A stretch of DNA of 64,000 nucleotides, taken from Spirodela intermedia. Its lineage: Eukaryota; Streptophyta; Magnoliopsida; Alismatales; Araceae. Shown here one piece after another: positions 28,660-41,872 of the stretch. A program made the position numbers and the translations under genes. The number at the start of each line of letters is the position of its first letter. The first letter of the stretch is position 1. Below the pieces are notes generated by a model. The model saw only the letters and a list, made by a program, of their open reading frames with translations, had not been told where the DNA came from and searched no databases. The stretch covers positions 7,628,424 through 7,692,423 of the forward strand of contig LR746267.1 of the NCBI GenBank assembly GCA_902729315.2. The letters are read 5' to 3'.

Positions 28660-28685
28660 ATCAGAAGGGTCCCTTGGATCAGACT

Positions 28686-30017
28686 ATGGACGAGGGGGAC
28701 CAATTCAGATGCTGGGATGAGATGATCCCGGATGCTCTGGGGCTGATCTTCCGTAAGCTTCCTCTCGAGGACGTCTTGACCGTCGTCCCGAGCGTCTGCA
28801 AATCCTGGAGGAGAGCCGTCGCCGGTCCCTACTGCTGGCAAGAGATCGACATTGATCAATGGTGCCAAGGATGTAATCCCGAGCTCATCGGCCGGATGCT
28901 GCAGATGCTCATACCCCGAAGCTCCGGCTCTCTCCGCAGGGTCTGCGTCTCCGGCATCCTTGATGATCAGGTCTTCCACTACATCGCCGACAAGTAAGCG
29001 AAACTTGCCGTCGGAGCTCGCCTGCTCTATCCCCCCTGCGCGCCTGAATTCCTCAAGAAAGAAATCTTTTGACCATAAGATTCCTGCCGCTTCGTTGACA
29101 TTCCTTGCCCGCCGCCGGTCAACTGATCCCCGCCTTTGTTTCTTGGTTTTTTTAATCATTAGCAGACATCTTCTCGCGTGCACTGATACCTGCTTGTTTC
29201 TTTTCTTCCGAAAAATCGAACCTGTTTCTTCTTCCAGCGTCACTAAGAACAGAACAATTATTGGTCTCATTTGATTCGAATTCCTTTTTAATCCAGAACC
29301 CATGTGGGCTATCTATCTGCATCGAATCCTCTCAAAGAAGAAATTTAATTTTTTGCAAGTGCGGGCTCCCTCCGGGCTCTGGAGCTGCCGCGGAGCGAGA
29401 TAAGCGACGGCGCGGTGGAACAGGCGGCGGCGAAGCTGGCCAACGTGACATTCCTGGATGTGAGCTACTGCGTGAAGATGGGAGCGGCGGCACTGGAGGC
29501 GTTCGGGAAGAACTGCACCTCCCTGGTCGGGCTCCGGCGGGTGATGCACCCGCTGGAGGCGGTAGACAGGCCCTCCCAGGACGACGAGGCCCATGCCATC
29601 GCCGCCTGGATGCCCAAGCTCCGGCGCCTGGAGATGGCCTACTCGCTCCTCACCGACGCTGGCGCCATCGAGATCCTCTCCGGTTGCAGAGACCTCGAGT
29701 TCCTGGACATCCGCGGCTGCTGGGACGTGAAGCTCGACCAGAAGCTCCTGAAGGAGAACTTCCCCAGGTTGAAGGTCTCAGGGCCTCTCATGGTGGGCCG
29801 CTGCGAGGATAATCACTTCTGGGACGACGACGACGACTTCGACGACTGTGGCTCGGATTCCTCAGGCCACCTGCCGTGGGGCGACGCCGCAGGCGACTAC
29901 TACGACGGCTTCAGCGACGCCGACGCCGAGTGGGACCTCGACGGGCTCGAGGTCAGGTTCTATGGCGGCGGATTCGAGGACGCCTCTGCTGCTCTGGACT
30001 GGCCGCCATCTCCCTGA
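28686..30017 (+). CDS. FBW2: F-box protein FBW2
   Basis: Substrate adaptor of an SCF (SKP1-cullin-F-box) ubiquitin ligase. Arabidopsis FBW2 promotes turnover of ARGONAUTE1, so this gene probably limits small-RNA effector levels. Exon 1 is 28686-28993 and exon 2 29360-30017 (phase 2 join giving ADNAGSLRAL); 321 residues. The F-box spans about residues 9-55 (CWDEMIPDALGLIFRKLPLE, then VCKSW and YCWQEIDI). Leucine-rich-type segments follow: SLRRVCVSG, LANVTFLDVSYC, LRRLEMAYSLL and LEFLDIRGCWDVKLD. A strongly acidic tail (WDDDDDFDDC onward) ends the protein, as in FBW2. ATG choice is supported by the match to the family N-terminus. Exon 2 is much more GC-rich than exon 1. Confidence 0.93.
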
Positions 30018-31290
30018 GCCTGAGCTTGAGCTTGGGACGAAGAACACCCCGTTCCATGGCATGCATGATCCAATACTCACCGTATTGCTGCTTAGCTCTG
30101 TGTTGTGAATAATCCCGTGCCTGCCTAAGTTCCGAGGCCTGCAAAACATTGCAAACATACCCCTGTTTTGCTTCCAGTGACGGCTCTATCCTTCCCACAG
30201 GCATTAGTTTTATTTGCCCAGTGCCCTCGTTATTAATTTAATTTTTTGTAGCTGTTTTACACGCCCCAAGATGGCGACTTTCGGTGCGAAATGAGTTGGG
30301 TTTGTAGAGAGTATTTTGGTGTCGCTCCGCGCCAGCGGCCATCTAGTAATATATATCTCCCATCAGGTGTGGATGTCAGAGCAGTTTTATTTTTTGGGGG
30401 TAAATTTTGTAATTGTCATACTTTCCATGGACTGTAGTGCAAAGAGTTGACAGGCGATGCTCAAGAACAGCATTTTCCTCGCTGTTTATTTGCTGCTTGT
30501 CCAAGTACAACGGAGCACGTGCATTATTGACAATCCTCAGCTCTCTGCCACGCCAGCCCACGGCTGGGGAATGTCTCATCTCGCTAGAGGGAGAAAGAAG
30601 GAGAGAGGCAGCTACGAGGGCGGGGCCAGACCAACTGAGCAACCAACGGGGAATCTCCATTGTCAGTCCCCAGATGTTCCTAGTTCTCCGGAGTTGACTT
30701 TCCCGACTTCGAAGCTAGCAAGATTGCCATTTTTAAAGTCGTGTCCTGGATGCTCTCATAGACTTTGGGTCAACTTTTCCCAGAGAAACACGTACAACAA
30801 GGAAGAGATAATCCAACATTTGGCCCAGTGCCCTCAATAATTCGGAAAAATCAACTTACCATTTTTTTAAAAAATCAATCTTTTTGAGAAAAAAATGGCA
30901 AATATGATGGAATGTCTGAAATCTCCAAAAGAAATCATGAAGAAAGATGGGGCGAATCTCCCTTCATACATAAATCATAATCAATATATGTAAATAAATG
31001 CCGGGAATTTATCAAGAAAAAAAAAAGGCAGCTTGACGAATACACATATAATCCTGATGGGATCTAATCGGACAAATAGCATACTCTTCTCTGAAACCCT
31101 AGCAACAGGACTCAGGGTGCTTCGTCAGATCAAACACTGGAAGTTGCCGCAGAAAAAAAGGATAAAATGAAGCAAGAATGGATCGAAAAGAGCTGCTCTT
31201 CTTCAAACATCTTGCCCACATTCCTTTCTGGGACAGAACTGTTACATGATTTTGGCGGGGTTTCAAGCCTAAGATGCTGGATGAAGGGAC
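30018..31290. other. Intergenic between convergent genes
   Basis: The FBW2 3' UTR runs rightward and the 3' UTR of the minus-strand gene ending at 31291 runs leftward. Frames near 30376-30840 have no family resemblance. AT-rich from 30840. Confidence 0.6.
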
Positions 31291-34200
31291 CTATGGATGG
31301 TCATTGGCGGGCATCCTGACCTTGCCGGGGTTGAAATCCATTGGCGGCGCCCTCTTTTCCGGAAGTGGACTGCGGGCCGCACTGGCATCCCCCGCTGCAG
31401 GCTCTCTCTTGGGGTCTTCTGGGTCCGTCCTGCTATCTATCACCTTTCCTGCTTTCCCAATTGCGAGGATCAGCTCAAGCTGTTTCTGTTGTTGTTCCTG
31501 CAGAATTTCCCAACGCAAATCAATAGAGAAGCTGATCACTTGAGCAGATCATGAGCTTATAAGGTATAAAAATGAAGCCCTTCACGGGATACATGTCATT
31601 TATTCATCCTTTCTGGGTACTAACACTATGATAGATTCGATGAGGCATTTCCCATAGATTTTGTTTACCATGGCGTCAGAGTTGACGTTTGCTTAGAATA
31701 GACCCACATCGAAAATAAATAAAATCTCCTCACTGTATGTTTAGTCGCTCTTAGACCGATTCGGAAGAGGAGAAGGATGGCTTCTTGATGATTAATTCGG
31801 AACTGATTCACACAAAATACCCAAAAAATCTCGAGTTTCCAGCGCCACAGAAAGCCAGGCAAGATAATGGTACTTTATTTACTGGTTTTAGCGAGAATTA
31901 TAGGCTCCCTTTTTTTATGGTTAGTCCTTGCTCCCACGGACCTGGGTGAAGATCATCTATAGCAGATCTCGTTCAGTTCCAATGCTCAGTTGATCCTCAC
32001 AGAAGAGAATTTTCCATAATCTATGAACAAACGTCCTTGGAAGGTGACATTCATCATAGCTTTCAACAATAAATTTTTCGTAGTATATGAGTTCGACCGA
32101 AACTAGCAAAGAATATTAACACTTGATCGCAGAAGCATGCCTGTGTTACTAGGTGAATAAGGGAGGGCAGGCACATCTAGTGACTGTAAACATTCTATCG
32201 CCCAGTTCTGCTGATGAGTGAAAGAAGAGAAAGAACTTCGACACATAGGTAGATAGATATTCGGGAGTCAAGATCCCCTGAACTAACAAAATCAGAGTCG
32301 CTAGAAGATCCCGAGGTCGATCAGTGCCTCAAAGTGGTGTCACTGAAAATCTCACCTGCACCTTGAGCAGGTTGGGAATCGATAATGACTAAACACAAGT
32401 TCTACCTTCAAAGAACGCATAGCTAGCTGCTTAACCATGATTCCCGGGTCAGTAATTTCCACCTGAGTGAACATCTAAGTTCCACCTTCAGAGATCATCC
32501 CTGGTTCCAATAGGCCCATGTCAAAGAGTCATTCCCACCATCAAAAAAGAGTAAAATCAATTGTTGCAATATATAGCGGTTTCTCACTGCGATCTGCTCC
32601 TGCATGCTACCAACTAGCAGCGTTGAGCACAGACTTCTGCTATGTACATTTTCATGTAAAAAAAGAATGGATTACCGCAGCCACAACCCCCACCCTCCTC
32701 TTCTTTGACTTTTTATTTCCTGAAATTTAGGGTCTGGGAACCGTATCTATACGCCTGTGAGAGATATGCAGAACGATTAAAATATTTGCCCTCTTGGAGA
32801 ACTCGAAATAGCCATTTGATCCACATAGGCCCCCTATAGTATGTAATCCCACACTAGTTTTTCAAATATTTCGACCTTGCACAGCTTAGAGAAGAATATC
32901 TAAGTGCCTCACTGAAATTCGCTCGCGAAATTAACTGAAGACGGATGAAGCATCCTTATTTCAAACCCCACAACTCATCCAAAATTTTCTGTATACCAAA
33001 TCAGAAGCCTTATATGTATTGGAAATTTCCTAACCCCTCACACCCAAAATCTTAAATAAATAGCAAGCATCCTTTGCTCGAATGGAGCTGTTTGATTCTG
33101 GACTTCGTGTCCGAGCCTTCCATTTTTGTAACATAAAACCTGATGTCAAAGCTTACAATCATTTAGTTCCTCAAACACCGCCATTCTGGACTTCGCGAAA
33201 TTTGAGCCAAGTCAAAGATGCCTCTGTTAGTTTCCTGAACCTTTTTTAAATAATTACCAGGAAAATTGGCCAGGTAGGGCACGTCATTATCAAGGTACCT
33301 TGGGCTGTCTGGTAGTGTGATCTTAACCAAGAAAATTTAACGAGCATTTTTGTTTCCTCACAATTTTCTTTAATAGTGGCTTTACATGTTAAAATAAAAA
33401 ATAAGTCTTCTGATAAGTTCTAATACCGACAATGCATCCATCAGACTAAAAATGATATTTGGAGACACAGGGAAAAGTTCATCCATGTCCGCACCAAGTT
33501 TTCTACCAAATATCTAATGACCTAATATTACATTTTGGGCCTACATCCAGATAGGTCTTGTCTACAAGGTAACCTTAACTTAAACGAGTATAACTACTGC
33601 TTCATGTTAAAGTTCACCCAGGTTCCAATGTCAGATCTTCTATTCGATCCTAACTCCACACAGCAGTCATCTTTGATAACAATGGTCAAGTTGTTTGCAT
33701 GGCAAGGAATCAGATATCACCCAAACAGGGTAAGCCACCCTCACAAAGACGCTCTAATCAAACAAAGCGCAGACTTGATCCAAGACAGGTTCAAATGAGA
33801 TGAAACACATCTACCCTTGAGATGAGACGGTGAGGGATTCTACATTTCAGCCATATGCATGCCGCAGTTCGACCAGCCACGTCTGCAAGGCCCACTTGAA
33901 AAATATTTCAAGACTTCCCATGGAAGTCCTCTCAAACGATCAGTCCATAATCTAACCTCAGTTTTTGGTAGTGGTCCTCCACTTGCAGCATCTGCAAGGC
34001 ATCTCACGTGCTCTCTAGTCTCAGGAACCCTACCCCCATCACACCGGTCATCTAGCTGTAACTGAAGACCGGCTGCTCATGAAACCTACACCATTCATCC
34101 TGGATATGACCACCTCAAGCAGGTCTCAAAGAAATACAATCTCTGCAAAGCCTTTACCTGATGATTGTTGGTGGCTTCAGCTCGTATTTAATGAACACTG

Positions 34201-36186
34201 AAATGACAAAAATTATGTTGGCATTTGCATTGGGGTGGCTCCTCGTATATTTTCATAGAAGAGGGCCCTGGCATAACAATTCATAGAATTGGGCATCGGT
34301 GTCACCAGGTCCAGAATAGGTTTCGTGGATTTATGGAGAAATGAGATATCTGAGCTCAAGTTACCAAAAGGTGTGGGCTTTGGAAGGATTTTCAGGTAAT
34401 GATGCATAACCTCAAAAACTATATCTTATTACTTAAAAAGTTTCGTAATCTACAGCTTAATATAAATCAAGCTACAAGAGAATTACTGAGAATTACTAAG
34501 AATTAGAATGGGAACATTGCAATCGTTAAGTTTATTGATAAAACCATTTTAAAAAATGCAAGAAAAATCTAAAAAAGGGTACTTTGCCAATGTACTCTTA
34601 TGATTCCGCGGATTATGGCATATACAGGAAATGCAGCAGACATAAAATAGCTATTAGTAACCCCTAAAGGAGAATCGAATAGACTAAAAATCTAATTCCA
34701 TGGTTCAATTCTACATTTCAATACAGCTGTTTAAAAACAAGTGCTTCATCGAGTATGAAAAAGAGTTTCCCAATATTGTTGTCACCAATTCAGGAAGTCT
34801 ATAGAGCCAAAGACACCAAAACTTCTACAGAGACCAGAGAATCTCAGGGGATAACAAACGAAGAGAAGAAGAAACAGCAAACAAAGAAAGAATACTCCAA
34901 TACAACACAAGAAAATTCACTGAGAGTTTCGAGTTCTAGTTACCATGAAACATTTGATGCATGACAAGGTCAAGATATCATGAAAATTTCTACAATAAGC
35001 GAAGCTCACCTGCATTGCAAGTAACACTTTTTGAATTTCACCAAGCTCCTTTTCAAGAATGTCCTCATGCATTGCAAGCGCTCGGGTGGCCTCCGAGTTT
35101 TTTTGAGCCAAAGCAGCGGTCTTCAAGAGGAAAAAAAGGGGACATGTACGTGGATTCAATTTCATATGGATGCCATCATCAGATAGAACAGATTAACTAA
35201 CACGAATCATGAGGCGGTGACCGCAAACCCTGGTTAAACATCTATCATATGCATTCCAATCTTGAGAGAGAGAATGAATGGCTTGCTGTTATCTACCGGC
35301 AGATTATACAGTCGGTCGCCTCACTGTCAAGGTACATGTTAATAGCCACCAATGGAGAAATCCCAATTCGTCGAACCTTTCTATGAAAGAAAATGAATTG
35401 CCAAAAGGCTGGTGGCATATTTTCCATGGAGCCAAAACTCTACGACTGAGTAAATTTTCCAGTATCCATCATAGAAAAGGACTCATTTACCTTCTTTAAA
35501 CTCTGATTTAATGATCAAGGACATCCAGTAGTCCTTAATCTTATTTACATCAAATCCATAGTTTGAAAAATTCGTAAAAATATCCCCCCCTCTAATGCTT
35601 GATTTCATACTTTTATGAAGTCGGCAGGAGACGACCGCAAGAGTACCCCTATAATGGGCCGGTAAATTACTCTGACGTAGTAGCTCATAGCATTTTTCAC
35701 AAGCTAATGCATCTACAGTGGACCATCTGTGGAGTATGAACTGCGAGTAGCTATCTTTGGCGTTTTCCCTATTTCTCCGACTGCACTAGTTTGCACATTC
35801 ATTGACTGCGTAAGGTAATTTCTCAAGTGTTTCTCTTCATTCAGCTTGGATGGTGAAAAAGAAAAGTGCATGGTGTGAGCTTACAGACATGTCTCACTCC
35901 TTGTGGGGGAAAGAGGAAGTGGGTGAAAACAGAACTGTATATGAGGAGAGGAAGAAGATGAGGAAAAGGAAGCTAGTGCAGTGGTTTTTCGGAAAGCAAC
36001 TTGGTCATATTGGAAGATGGATGGTAGCCTAATAGCAACGGAGGTGGGAGAGCAGAACTCGACATCCCAGGATCCCGATGAGGAATGAACACGTCTGAAG
36101 ACTAATGGCAGTTGGACAACAGGAATCAGCAGTGAAAGAAAACGTCGAGGTTCTTTCTCAGCCCTGCAGAAACCAAGGTCTGGTCC

Positions 36187-36254
<68 letters not shown>

Positions 36255-37439
36255 AAGGGCATACAAAGATTGGGCAGAGCAGATGAGGATGGTGGTAGAT
36301 TGTAGAAATGATCATGGATGCTGTCTCATGACGACCACCACAGGAGGAGAGCTGCTGGGTCCATGACATCTTTATCGGCATAGAGCCCTCATTTATAGAG
36401 TTACTTTTACGGTGCATCTAGCGAATCAAGCAGCCAATCTGAACAGGAATTTAGTCCCCACCCCGAAAGAACTTGAGCATGCCCAAGAACCGGGAAAAGC
36501 GAACTATGAGCTACATGGGGTTGGGTAGTATCCATTAGATCCAGAAAAAAATGACTGACCCACTAAAAGTGAATAAAATTGACCACAAAATGATATATCC
36601 TCTGGTCAAAGTGTAGGCTGGAAGCGAAAACCCATCTCGAGATTCTCCAGAAACACAAAAACAGAGGAGACGCGGTGAAAGGGATTACCTCGGAAATGGG
36701 CTCTTTCAGAGTCCTCCTCGTGACTCGAAACCTGATTCCAAGCTTCTCGAGTTGCCTCGAGAGTACCCGAATGATCGTCGCCGAGCTCCGGAGATCATCC
36801 TCCACTTTCTCAATCCTATCGAGCAAATTAACACTTGCTCCGTTATCTCGGCAGAATCTTTGCCACTGTCGCTGACGAATCATCTTCCCAATCGCCACCG
36901 CGCCGACGAGAAGCACAAATTGCCACGCAAAGAGCGCGTTCCCCAAGCTGGACTGGAGGGGCTTCATCACGCTAGGGAAAACCAAGCTTACAACACCACC
37001 GATCGCAAACACCACGGAAGGCGCAATACATAATGTCTCCACGAACACCAGGACATCGTCGAAGCTTGCCTGATCTAATTTTTGTCTCCTTTGAACACCG
37101 TCGTCAGCTTCACCTGAAAGGCCAATACCTTTTGTTTCTCAGAGACCACCCAATACTTTTCTTCTATCCCGTCAAATACTTGCAACTACACGAATCGAAG
37201 GTATTGTACTTCACATTACCCGACACGAACGCCCTTAGACGCCATTGGTGTCTGCTCAAGGACAGGGTTCTGCTCCGGAAGGGCACCACGTGGAGAACGC
37301 ACCAGGCGTGAGCTCGGCAGGCGTGTCTGCTCGAGTAGGAGAGGAGTCTCGGGCGACTCCCGCTGACGGACACGGAGCAGAACCATGAAGAGGGGAGATT
37401 ACCCGGCACGCTTTGGGCAACTGCTGCAGCAGCAGACAT
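31291..37439 (-). CDS. Conserved plant membrane/coiled-coil protein, function unknown
   Basis: Four exons: 37439-37403, 37113-36689, 35120-35010 and 31497-31291, with introns of 0.3, 1.6 and 3.5 kb; 259 residues. All joins keep frame and use GT-AG. I recall similar proteins in other plants annotated only as uncharacterised, and know no function. After a short Ala-rich N-terminus (MSAAAAVAQSVPGE) come two likely membrane segments, about residues 37-58 (VETLCIAPSVVFAIGGVVSL) and 67-87 (LFAWQFVLLVGAVAIGKMI). A long helical, charged coiled-coil region follows (RIEKVEDDLRSS, RQLEKLGIRFR, then QKNSEATRALAMHEDILEKE), a Gln-rich EQQQKQLELILAIGK, and a hydrophilic Pro/Arg tail. It is probably an organelle or endomembrane protein with the coil on one side. 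The start rests on a clean phase-1 join; no other start fits. Confidence 0.82.
36189..36251. repeat. (CT)n microsatellite in an intron
   Basis: Pure CT run in intron 2 of the membrane/coiled-coil gene. The apparent Glu-Arg protein on the opposite strand is an artefact of this run. Confidence 0.95.
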
Positions 37440-37756
37440 CGCCGCTACCAGCTTTGGTAGTACTTTGTTCTCCCTCCCTCCTCGAATTCCTACTCTTCCA
37501 TCGGAGTGGTGGCGGGTGGGGGAAGAGAGCCAGAGAGAGGACGAACTGAATTGGGTCGGTACGGATCGGATTGGATCAGACCCAGCGCCAGGGAGGCCCC
37601 AAAATTCTGCTTCACGGACGGAGGAAACGAGACGAAAATGAAGGCGAGCGAACTCTCTCGCTGCCAAGTAGATCCCCGATGGGTCATCCTTGCCTCCGTC
37701 ACTATAATTGGACCAACGCTTTGGGCCAGAACTATTGGACCGGTGCCCAGACAGCA

Positions 37757-37761
<5 letters not shown>

Positions 37762-37841
<80 letters not shown>

Positions 37842-37843
37842 TC
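37762..37843. repeat. (CT)n microsatellite
   Basis: CT run with one AT interruption, about 320 bases upstream of the minus-strand start codon at 37439. Confidence 0.95.
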
Positions 37844-38616
37844 AATCGGAATGATTCGAGCTTACCCAGCACAGGGTGTCGAGGACCCGATTCCTCAATT
37901 CTCGATATTTATGATAAATTTATGAACTTGGAGGAATTTAGGAACAGGACTGGAATTGGGCATTTCCCATTTGGAAATATCTTCATTGCTTCTTTATTGG
38001 GTGATAATTTCCGACATTATTTACTGCCCAAGATTCATCAAGATCTCCCCTTTTTATCGGTATTACTTTAGTTCCCAGGTTCACCCATCACAAAATGATT
38101 CAATAATACATCAAACTGAGGATACTCATTAAAGAGGGAGGAAATCTCACAGCATAGATGGAGCATAAACCCTAAAAAATCCCTTCGATGAGGAACTTGT
38201 GCAGTTTGTGCAAAAAGAACTGGGGCACAGGCTCCACAATTGCTCATAAAAAAAAACCCAGCTTTATTTTGCGATGAAAGTTATATACATTGCAATAAAA
38301 TAAAAGACTCGGAGATAATTCAGGATACTCGAGAGCTAAAAGCCCACAGAATGGGGGCAATTTTTAGAAATAAACGGCAAAAGAGCCCCCCTTTACCATT
38401 GAGCTCAGAATAAACTAAAGATAGCAACTTTGAGTGGTGCTTCAACAGTTGGTGGCTCCATATTCACGGTACAATATACCATGTGATCAACAGTTTGCTT
38501 TTTCTTTGTTTGTGGGCCAACTAAGTCTGCACCTCTATTCATCTCATTGAATGCAAAATCCTACTTCCCAAAAGCGCGCACACAGAGAAAGAAAGAAAGA
38601 AAGATACCCACAAACA

Positions 38617-38619
38617 GAA

Positions 38620-38650
<31 letters not shown>

Positions 38651-38656
38651 AGGGGG
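38617..38656. repeat. (GA)n and G-run
   Basis: A GA run passes into a ten-base G run, then AGGGGGTGGAGGG. The G tracts could form a quadruplex. Confidence 0.85.
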
Positions 38657-39997
38657 TGGAGGGCGATGAACTCATTTCAGATGGAACTCGTTTCGGCATG
38701 AAGACACGGTGAATAGGGAGAAGAAATGAAGTCAAAGCATGCGGAGGCACTTCTGATCAAATAATCGATTGATTTTTGTAGGTATGTTAACAGGTAACAT
38801 TGGCGGAGAGGGAAAAAATATGGAAAGCGCAGAGGTTTGGTAACTGTGAGCATCCTCAACAAACCTTTACGAGAAACCCAGTGAGCAAAGAACCCTAAAA
38901 GATGATGATTTGAATGCCCACAATATATATCTCGTTCTAGGAAAAGTATCGATTGGACTAGCAAACAAGAGCCAGGATCAGGGTTCAAGAAATCTAAAGC
39001 ATTCTTCACAAGAAATCTGAAAAGAAAAATTCCAGGAACACAACATATTTGCTGAGGCAATCGGCTGGTTTACCCACAAGAACCAGGGGAAGAGATTGCA
39101 GCTTATAGGAATACCATCCAGGATACCTAACTCTTTAACCAAGCGATCCGGAGTAGCCCAAGCCAAAGTCTATCGGAATAAGCAAAGAGTATGAAACCAG
39201 GTTGATCTGCCTAAACCTTAAATAAGAGATGGAATTAAGATGAATGTTTACGATATATGGTTCATATAAATGCACCAATTTGAAACAGGATTTCTGACAC
39301 GAGTCCATTTTAAGACGTGCAATCTTAGTGACAATCCACAGTGGAAGTGGAAGGAGTGGTCTCCCCATCTACTGAAGCCCATTTAAATTTTCTGCCCAAA
39401 AATCTCAGCCTCATCTTCCCCATCATCTTGTTCATGCTAATCGTTTGCCCAGCATTGATTACCACCTTAGGGATAGATAACCAATGTTAGCTGTCAGGTC
39501 TCCACCTCTATATTTTTTTGGCTGCTTAATGCTAGAATCCGGGTTTTTAGTTCCTCACTTCAACCAAAAGACAAAGCAATCGACGAGTTCCATTGGTGGA
39601 AATCTCTTGGAGAGGAGTCAAAATTGTTCTGTAGAAGTAAAGGTCAAAGCCCAGACTGTCTATTTTGTCATCAGAGTGCGATGGTTCGTCAAAGAATAAG
39701 TCTCATTCAACAACCTCAGAGGCAGCCATAACGTGTTTCAAGGAAGCAACTACATCATATGACCCCACAGTAAAGGATGGAGGATCCTGACAGTAAAGGG
39801 TCAGTGACTTTTTTTTCCCAAGAGATGATCCAGTTTTCATGGATGATTACAGTAAGCCAACAAGAATGAAAGAAGCTCAAGACGACAACAGAGGAAAGAA
39901 ACAAGAAAGAAGAGAAAGATGGGAACCGGGCGTTCACTGGTCCACAGTAAATGGAACACATCTTTCTGCATCGAAGAAATTAAAGATGAATAGGGTT

Positions 39998-40118
<121 letters not shown>

Positions 40119-40205
40119 ATCCAAGAATCACACAGACATCAGAGCGAAACGGGAATCACCCATAAAGCTTTAGTCTTTGATTACTGGATAGATGACCATT
40201 CAAGG

Positions 40206-40246
40206 ATATATATATATATATATATATATACAGATATATATATATA
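40206..40246. repeat. (TA)n microsatellite
   Basis: Two TA runs separated by CAGA. Confidence 0.9.
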
Positions 40247-40558
40247 GAGATACTTTGGCTCCGAAGCATTGCTTGCCCGCTGAATGAACACACTAACAGG
40301 ACAGATGGAGAATTGACAAATTGAAAAGGTCAGACTGTGCCGACAGGAACCACAAGCAATTGATACGCGATAATCAGAGGCATCGGCAGTATTTTTATTT
40401 TATCTTTTCTGCATTGATTTTTGGTCAATTGTCCAAAGTACCTGATAGAGGAGCTAGGAAACTCAACAAAAGAACATGGATTGAACTGATGGCCGGGGAA
40501 GAGAACTTGTTAGAGAGAACAGCTGAGACAGCGAGGGGTCAACACCTGTGGCTTCTGT

Positions 40559-41401
40559 TCATGTTGTCGGCGAGTGCTTGGGCTTCTTGATTGATCGAAC
40601 AGCCCTTGAGATGGTGTCGAAGAGGTGCCTCTGGGAGTCGACCAGCATTTCCGCCCTTCGGGTCTCCATCTGAATCCAGTCCCTTTCCATCTCCCTCATC
40701 AACTCCATCCTTTTCATCTCCATTCTAACGAACCCTTCCCTGAACCTCTTCACCGTCACCACCAGTTCCCTCAGCGCCCCTCTCTCCCCGTCCCCGCTGC
40801 TGTCTTCCCCCCCGTACCTCTTGGATCTTGAAATCTTCGGGTGGAGCAATTCGTCTTCGTTCAGTATCCCATTGATCCTCCTGGTGTTACCATTAAACTT
40901 TTCTTCCTCTTCTTCCTCGTCGTCTTCCTCCTCGGCTCCATCCTCACCGCTGCCGTCGACTCCCTCGCTCCCCTCCTCATCCTCCACCTCCTCCTCCTCC
41001 TCTTCTTCCTCTTCCTTGTGCCCTTCAGCAACCGGCAGCGGATGGGGCGGTGGAGGCCGCACGGAGATAGGCGACGGGCCATGCTCCAGGCGCTCCATCC
41101 GCTCGAAGAAGGGCCAGCGCGATGGCACCGATCGCTGCCGCTCGGCACGGTAGCGCTGGCGGAGCTTCTCGATCTTGTGGCGGCACTGAGTCCCGGATTT
41201 GGGGGGCCTGATTAACCCTAGGCGGGCGGCAACGCCGGAAGCGACCTCCTCCCACTGGTGGGCCTTGAGCTGCCCCCGCTTTAGGGCGTACCACCTCTCC
41301 TCGTAGGCATCGATCAGGAACGCCGTCTCCTGGTCCAGCCACGGCTGCCCCGGCCCGCCGTGTTTCCTCGGCGGCGGCGCCGCCCCCTCCCCAACGACCA
41401 T
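40559..41401 (-). CDS. Trihelix transcription factor, SIP1/ASIL-like
   Basis: Intronless gene for 280 residues. The N-terminal Myb/SANT-like trihelix domain (about residues 20-90) carries the family pattern PWLDQETAFLIDAYEERW, then HQWEEVASGVAARLG and GTQCRHKIEKLRQRYRAER; conserved Trp residues and the Cys-Arg-His-Lys-Ile core are present. Residues about 125-170 form a long Glu/Asp-rich stretch. The C-terminal part (about 205-265: ELVVTVKRFREGFVRMEMKR onward) is a predicted helical coil, as in the SIP1 clade, whose members act as nuclear transcriptional regulators, often repressors of seed or stress genes. The upstream frame has a TAG between the chosen ATG and an earlier one, which fixes the start. 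Clade assignment is from domain layout only. Confidence 0.9.
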   Translation of the reverse strand: MVVGEGAAPPPRKHGGPGQPWLDQETAFLIDAYEERWYALKRGQLKAHQWEEVASGVAARLGLIRPPKSGTQCRHKIEKLRQRYRAERQRSVPSRWPFFERMERLEHGPSPISVRPPPPHPLPVAEGHKEEEEEEEEEVEDEEGSEGVDGSGEDGAEEEDDEEEEEEKFNGNTRRINGILNEDELLHPKISRSKRYGGEDSSGDGERGALRELVVTVKRFREGFVRMEMKRMELMREMERDWIQMETRRAEMLVDSQRHLFDTISRAVRSIKKPKHSPTT

Positions 41402-41483
41402 CCCCGACTACCCACCGGATCGGAGCCCAGGATTTGAAGGGGAAACCATGCTCAACCGGGGGAGGGTTGCGCTTTTTAACAAA

Positions 41484-41627
41484 GTGGTGGCGGTGGTGGT
41501 GCTGGTGGTGGCGGTGGCGGTGGTGGTGGGTCGGTGAGTAGATGCTCTAGAGACGGTGGCGGTGGGGGGAGGGAACGAGGAGTGGGGAGTGGTGGAGCTG
41601 GTGGTGGCGGCGGCGGTGGTGGGTCGG
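41484..41627. repeat. GGT/GGC trinucleotide arrays
   Basis: Two clusters of imperfect GGT and GGC triplets just upstream of the trihelix gene, probably in its leader or promoter. The poly-Pro frame on the minus strand here is not supported as coding. Confidence 0.85.
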
Positions 41628-41872
41628 TTACAAGATTGGGCCTTGGTGGACGGTCACGTGAATCGTGGGCCCCAACCCAGTAGGAGGGAAGAAGCGCTAT
41701 GTGGTTTTGTAGTGTTTCGCCACCGCGGCTGCGCCGCCATGGATGGTCCCGAGGGTTGCCTCGGTCACACCCCGTCAAGTCAGATTGCGACTCAGCAGCC
41801 TGCTAGAGGATCCGCAGGAGTTTGGCATGTAAAAACCTATTTTTATTTTATTATTTAAATATGTAATAAAAA

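Noticed and set aside
37164-37757. Minus-strand frame of 197 codons upstream of and overlapping the membrane/coiled-coil gene
   Set aside because: It reads through intron 1 and the leader; only 37439-37403 (MSAAAAVAQSVPG) joins the real gene.
41476-41778. Poly-Pro frame on the minus strand
   Set aside because: Product of GGT/GGC arrays upstream of the trihelix gene. The trihelix frame has its own stop-bounded start.
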